A DNA stretch of 64,000 nucleotides from F23-B02 sp963613665 (lineage in GTDB: Bacteria; Bacillota; Clostridia; Oscillospirales; Oscillospiraceae), in NCBI GenBank assembly GCA_963613665.1, contig CAVEAL010000002.1, positions 62,001 through 126,000 of the forward strand. Direction: 5' to 3'. Of this stretch, positions 60,767 through 64,000 are shown in pieces. Numbering within the stretch: position 1 is the stretch's first letter; each line of letters opens with the position of its first letter. Made by a program: the position numbers and the translations under genes. The notes under the pieces are model-generated. The model saw only the letters and a list, made by a program, of their open reading frames with translations. It did no database searches and was not told the DNA's origin.

Positions 60767-61468
60767 TCATTTTATGTTTCGGATCTTTCTTACATTGGAG
60801 TTCATCAGATGCCTCCCGAAGTTTCTATAGACAAAGGCCTTGAACTGCGACATTTCCTGACCGTGTTCTTTCAATAGCTCGTCCGGGTTGTCATAGATGC
60901 CGAAGTCCTGATTGATGCCCTCACTCTGGATATAGGTGTTATTGCGGTCGAAATCAATCACAGGATGATGGAGATCCCGCACCGCCACGCCGTAGCCGCA
61001 GAATGCGCCGGTGCAGTCGTGGTTTGCGGCCTGAAGCTTCTCCAGATACGGCTTATCCAGAATAAACGCCTCCAGTTCATACCAAACGCCGTCAAGATAT
61101 ACCTCTACCCAGCTGTGAAACACATTTTTCGGAGCAAGGATATATACAAGCCCGGTCATTGCGCCCTTTTGCAGCCTTTTGTCGATGGTGAAGCCGTGGA
61201 CGCGGCAGGGAATACCACACCCTCGCAGCAGTGCCATAAACAGCGTCCCTTTGGTGTTGCACTGGCCGTAGCCGTCAGCAAGTACCTTGGAGGCAGGTAT
61301 GCTGTCATCGGTATTGTAGCCGAAGAATATCTCGTCACGGACATAGTTATAGATCGCTTTGATGCGTTCAAATTCTCCCAGCGAACGCCAGCCGCGCTGT
61401 TCGATCAAATTTTGTATCGCCGGAGCGGAGAAATCCAGCATCGGCGTTTTCGTCAGGTATTTTTCCAT
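60767..61468 (-). CDS. Transglutaminase-like cysteine-protease-fold protein
   Basis: A 233-residue protein with a transglutaminase-like core: catalytic cysteine in LADGYGQCNTKGTLF (about 64-78), histidine in NVFHSWVEVYLDG (about 114-126) and a downstream acidic residue candidate (PVIDFD). No signal peptide, so cytosolic. Members act as peptidases, amidases or transglutaminases; substrate unknown. Last gene of a three-gene operon behind operator site 3, nine bases after the hydrolase gene. Confidence 0.8.
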   Translation of the reverse strand: MEKYLTKTPMLDFSAPAIQNLIEQRGWRSLGEFERIKAIYNYVRDEIFFGYNTDDSIPASKVLADGYGQCNTKGTLFMALLRGCGIPCRVHGFTIDKRLQKGAMTGLVYILAPKNVFHSWVEVYLDGVWYELEAFILDKPYLEKLQAANHDCTGAFCGYGVAVRDLHHPVIDFDRNNTYIQSEGINQDFGIYDNPDELLKEHGQEMSQFKAFVYRNFGRHLMNSNVRKIRNIK

Positions 61469-61477
61469 GACTCACCC

Positions 61478-62251
61478 TCACTCTTTCAAAAACGGCAGCT
61501 CCGGCAGTCGGTTTTCTTCCATGACTGAACGAAGCATCGCCGCAAAGCCTTCCGGGTCGCGGATCTGGAACTGCATGTGGTTATAGCCCTCGAACACCGG
61601 ATAATTGCCCTGTGGATACGCTTGCATGACTGCATCGCGGTACTTATAGTGCTCCTCGATACTTCCGAACTCAAAATAAATGCACCTTTGCAGATCCTCG
61701 GGCAGCGGAGGGAATGGCTTAGCTTCAAGACTGTCCGCCAGCTGACGGCGAAGATTGCTGTAGGTCAGGTTCTTTCCGGCAACGATGAAATATGGCTTTA
61801 TCGTTTCGTCATCACACCAGAGTATCTTCCCCAGTGTTTTTCCTTTTGACCAGTACAGGTTTTTTATGGCGAGATACAGAAATGGCGTCATGATGCGCCG
61901 AGTGCCTTTTCCGATCTGCGCAAACTGCCCTCCGTCGAAGAAAACGTGATCAACTGAATTTTCAGCGCTTGCAAGAAATGCCGTAGCTAAATCTGCGCCA
62001 ATCGAGGACGCGACGACAAGTGCCAGCCGCTCAATACCGTTTTCCCGCAGAAACTCATCGACCTGCCGTACCTCGTCGGCTTTGCTGATGTATCGCTGCC
62101 CCTCGCAGTAGACCGTCGAGGTCGGCATGATGCAGAAATACTTTTCCTGCAAATGCTTTGCCACCGGCTCGCTGCTGTTACCCGTAACGCCCATGGCGTG
62201 GAAAAACAGCACGGCAGGGTTCTCTTTATTTCCTATGGTTTGGACTTGCAT
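61478..62251 (-). CDS. Alpha/beta-hydrolase
   Basis: A 257-residue alpha/beta-hydrolase: oxyanion-side LFFHAMGVTG (about 15-24), nucleophile elbow VVASSIGADLA (serine about 83, with alanine replacing the first glycine of GxSxG), and a late histidine in EGYNHMQFQI (about 229). Esterase or thioesterase-like function is expected; substrate unknown. Middle gene of the operon, 15 bases after the membrane-protein gene. Confidence 0.83.
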   Translation of the reverse strand: MQVQTIGNKENPAVLFFHAMGVTGNSSEPVAKHLQEKYFCIMPTSTVYCEGQRYISKADEVRQVDEFLRENGIERLALVVASSIGADLATAFLASAENSVDHVFFDGGQFAQIGKGTRRIMTPFLYLAIKNLYWSKGKTLGKILWCDDETIKPYFIVAGKNLTYSNLRRQLADSLEAKPFPPLPEDLQRCIYFEFGSIEEHYKYRDAVMQAYPQGNYPVFEGYNHMQFQIRDPEGFAAMLRSVMEENRLPELPFLKE

Positions 62252-62266
62252 AAATCACGCCTTCTT

Positions 62267-62752
62267 TCATATCAGTGTAACGACCCACGCGCTCAGCGCG
62301 GCGACGGCGGCAAACAGCGGAATGCCCCGCACGAAGGAGCCGATGAGCTTTGTCGGGTCTTGGTAAATTGCCTTATCCGGCAGGAAGGAGAAGCGGATGC
62401 GTTTTGTATTGCGCCACCAGAGCAGGTCGATGACCAGAAGGTCAAACAGCCCCAGCCCCTCGCCGAGGATAATAAAATACCAGAACGCAGAGAGATAACT
62501 GTCAAAGTTGAGAATGCCCTTAAAGCCCAGTCCCAGTGCGGAAAATACCACGGTGAAAAGAATAAGATTACCTATCAAAATTGAGGGTATGGACTTCTCC
62601 TTCGGAGCCTCAGCGAGCTTTTCGCGCACGATTGACTGCACCGCGTTTGGGTATGAGCGCAGACCGGCGAGATTTTTCTTATCGGTTCCCGTGCACAGAA
62701 AGCATATGCCCCAGTACAGGAACCAGAATGCGGGTATAATGAGCCATTTCAT
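62267..62752 (-). CDS. Four-helix membrane protein of unknown function
   Basis: A 161-residue protein, first gene of its operon. It has about four hydrophobic helices: the first (about 2-20) followed by a 30-residue basic/acidic loop (DKKNLAGLRSYPNAVQSI), then two central helices (about 55-75, 80-105), and a last helix near the C-terminus. GGAGG lies ten bases before the ATG. I do not recognise the family. Its ATG overlaps the stop codon of a short upstream frame (ATGA), suggesting translational coupling. Linked to the ABC island through the shared operator motif. Confidence 0.8.
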   Translation of the reverse strand: MKWLIIPAFWFLYWGICFLCTGTDKKNLAGLRSYPNAVQSIVREKLAEAPKEKSIPSILIGNLILFTVVFSALGLGFKGILNFDSYLSAFWYFIILGEGLGLFDLLVIDLLWWRNTKRIRFSFLPDKAIYQDPTKLIGSFVRGIPLFAAVAALSAWVVTLI

Positions 62753-62865
62753 TGCTGTTTTGCCTCCATCCAAGCTTTTATCGCAGCTTTCATTCGGCGG
62801 TATCCTTCCGCTTCTTTTTTTGCGTTGCCGAGCAGCAGGATGATCGCCGAGCCAGTTAGCAGCAG
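62749..62865 (-). other. Short upstream reading frame overlapping the membrane-protein start
   Basis: An open frame of 38 codons, starting after an in-frame TAG inside the operator palindrome. It reads LLLTGSAIILLLGN and then AKKEAEGYRRMKAAIKAWM, and ends at TGA overlapping the next ATG. It looks coding-like (hydrophobic helix then basic/acidic helix). The only ATG (62793) leaves 14 codons; a CTG start would give the whole frame. Either a small coupled peptide or the tail of a deleted gene. Confidence 0.35.
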
Positions 62866-62870
62866 CTAAC
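62855..62870 (-). promoter_or_regulatory. GTTAGC-N4-GCTAAC operator, site 3
   Basis: GTTAGCAGCAGCTAAC, extended to 18 bases with flanking A and T exactly as at site 1. It lies in the leader of the three-gene minus-strand operon, 42 bases downstream of the -10 box. Confidence 0.6.
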
Positions 62871-62881
62871 TTTCTCGTTTT

Positions 62882-62902
62882 CAAAAAGCCGCATTTCTGC
62901 GG
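62882..62902 (-). terminator. Possible attenuator hairpin in the minus-strand operon leader
   Basis: Minus strand: CCGCA-GAAA-TGCGG followed by CTTTTT, between promoter and operator. A short stem, so termination may be partial. Confidence 0.4.
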
Positions 62903-62911
62903 ACTGCTGAT

Positions 62912-62940
62912 ATTATACTGTGCTTTTGGCGTATTTGCAA
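62912..62940 (-). promoter_or_regulatory. Promoter of the membrane-protein/hydrolase/transglutaminase operon
   Basis: TTGCAA-17-TATAAT on the minus strand, with a perfect -10 element. Confidence 0.75.
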
Positions 62941-62963
62941 TAGGCCGGAGAGAAAACTGCAAC

Positions 62964-63001
62964 AAAATACCGCCGCGATCATGCGATCGCGGCGGTATTT
63001 T
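62964..63001 (-). terminator. Terminator of the CarB-DapF gene
   Basis: A 17-pair stem (AAAATACCGCCGCGATC and complement) with an ATGC loop; the final TTTT belongs to the stem. Eight bases after the stop codon. Confidence 0.85.
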
Positions 63002-63008
63002 CTGGACG

Positions 63009-64000
63009 TCAGTATTCAAAGCTGCCGCGGTATACCTCGGTAGCGTCACCGAGCAGACTCACTCCGCTGTCGGTGTAGTTTACGGTCATTTCACCGCCGA
63101 GCAGGCTCACGGTAACGTCGCTGCCCTTGTCGCAGTAGCCTGCCTCGCAGGCTGCTATGACCGCAGCGCAGGCACCGGTACCGCAGGCAAGCGTCTCGCC
63201 GCTGCCGCGCTCCCAAACGCGCATACGCAGTGTGTTTTTGTTCACGACGCGCACAAACTCCGTGTTGATCCTCTCGGGGAAGGCGGGGGAGAACTCAAAC
63301 ATCGGGCCTATCTTATCGAGCTCAAGTGCGTCTATCGCGTCGCAGAACACTACGCAGTGGGGGTTTCCGACCGCCACGCAGCTCACGAGATATTCCTTTC
63401 CACCGACGGTGAGCGGATAGTTTATCATTTTTTCGCTGCTGCATACCGCCGGTATCTTTTCGGCGCGCAGCTCCGCACTGCCCATATCGACGAGTACAGA
63501 GCTCACCTTGCCGTCGCGCACGAACAGACGCAGGCGGTGTATGCCGCTGCATGTTTCGACGCTGATATATTCTCTGCGGATATATCCCTCGTCGTACATG
63601 TATTTGCCTACGCAGCGGATGTTGTTTCCTGCCATCTTGCCCTCCGAGCCGTCACGGTTGAACGAGCGCATTTTCACGTCCGCCACGCTTGAGCTTTCAA
63701 TGAGCACTATGCCGTCGCCGCCTATGCCGTAGTGCGGCTGGCAGAGGCTTACGCACAGCGATTCGGGGCAGCTGATGCTGTTGTCAAAGTTTTCGATGAA
63801 AATATAGTCGTTGCCGCAGCTGTGCATTTTCGTGAAGCCTATGCGGCGGCGCCACTTGCGCATGGCGTTTATATCGACAAGCTCGGTGCTGCTCTGGCTG
63901 TAGCGGCTCTCCATCATCTGCGCGAGAGCATTCGCCGTGTCAAGCGAGGTCAGGCAGGGAATGCCCAGCTGCATCGCGCGGCGGTGCAGGGAGATGTAGT
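63009..64000 (-). CDS. dapF: CarB C-terminus fused in frame to diaminopimelate epimerase (partial at window edge)
   Basis: The frame enters the window inside the C-terminal regulatory (MGS-like) domain of carbamoyl-phosphate synthase large chain (YISLHRRAMQLGIPCLTSLD, ending ELVDINAMRKW) and runs without a stop into a complete diaminopimelate epimerase starting FTKMHSCGNDYIF. DapF has both catalytic cysteines (MAGNNIRC and ACGTGACAA) and normal length of about 275 residues. An internal ATG (63863) could start DapF alone but has no ribosome site. DapF makes meso-diaminopimelate for peptidoglycan and lysine; CarB supplies carbamoyl phosphate for arginine and pyrimidines. The 5' part of CarB is outside the window. 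Confidence 0.85.
   Translation of the reverse strand, partial: YISLHRRAMQLGIPCLTSLDTANALAQMMESRYSQSSTELVDINAMRKWRRRIGFTKMHSCGNDYIFIENFDNSISCPESLCVSLCQPHYGIGGDGIVLIESSSVADVKMRSFNRDGSEGKMAGNNIRCVGKYMYDEGYIRREYISVETCSGIHRLRLFVRDGKVSSVLVDMGSAELRAEKIPAVCSSEKMINYPLTVGGKEYLVSCVAVGNPHCVVFCDAIDALELDKIGPMFEFSPAFPERINTEFVRVVNKNTLRMRVWERGSGETLACGTGACAAVIAACEAGYCDKGSDVTVSLLGGEMTVNYTDSGVSLLGDATEVYRGSFEY

Noticed and set aside
1..64000. Insertion sequence, prophage or integrative element
   Set aside because: No transposase, integrase, phage structural gene, target-site duplication or att-like repeat beside the tRNA was seen.

Overview
The window reads as chromosomal DNA of a Gram-positive, low-oxygen gut Clostridia member, most likely Oscillospiraceae-like. 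This is inferred from RNase Y, sigma-A type promoters with AGGAGG ribosome sites, lipoproteins with Gram-positive lipoboxes, many S-layer-homology (SLH) proteins with CxxC repeats, TRAP transport, 2-hydroxyacyl-CoA dehydratase-type activase and ferredoxin-type proteins. I see no insertion sequence, prophage, CRISPR array or rRNA. One tRNA (Val, CAC) is present.

Layout. 1-13.2 kb is mainly core metabolism and cell-envelope genes: a truncated membrane protein, rpiB, a PMT-type glycosyltransferase, RNase Y behind an unexplained structured leader, two tiny tandem peptide genes, a ferredoxin-flavodoxin/TetR pair, a ferredoxin-nitroreductase/ArsR pair, rodA, tsaE-tsaB, upp and an O-antigen-ligase-like protein. 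13.3-20 kb is a redox operon (GlpA-like dehydrogenase, FAD/NAD oxidoreductase, DUF1667 protein, FGGY kinase, FAD-linked oxidase resembling the YgcE/YgcU pair). 20-27 kb is a tRNA and a FadR-controlled TRAP transporter/split transketolase/Gfo-Idh oxidoreductase catabolic operon. 27-30 kb is a lysine riboswitch with an NhaC-family transporter and a trans-sulfuration PLP enzyme.

30.9-46.8 kb is a run of five secreted SLH surface proteins, interrupted by an autoregulated MarR-MATE efflux pair. They carry pilin-like, LPX-type leucine-rich, BspA-like and cysteine-repeat domains.

46.8-60.6 kb is the most interesting part. It holds a NitT/TauT-type ABC permease, an ABC ATPase fused to a complete CRP/FNR-type regulator, a 1492-residue SLH protein, a membrane-anchored protein sharing a near-identical 144-residue beta-rich domain with it, a substrate-binding lipoprotein, a 1276-residue tandem HgdC/BadF-type activase and a cupin. 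A 16-base palindrome, GTTAGC-N4-GCTAAC or a one-mismatch form, lies upstream of the permease, of the SLH protein and of a separate divergent operon at 60.8-62.9 kb (membrane protein, alpha/beta hydrolase, transglutaminase-like protein). I propose a self-regulated surface-to-cytoplasm ligand uptake system in which the ATPase subunit is also the transcription factor. The ligand cannot be read from the sequence. The right edge holds the C-terminal end of CarB fused in frame to a complete DapF.
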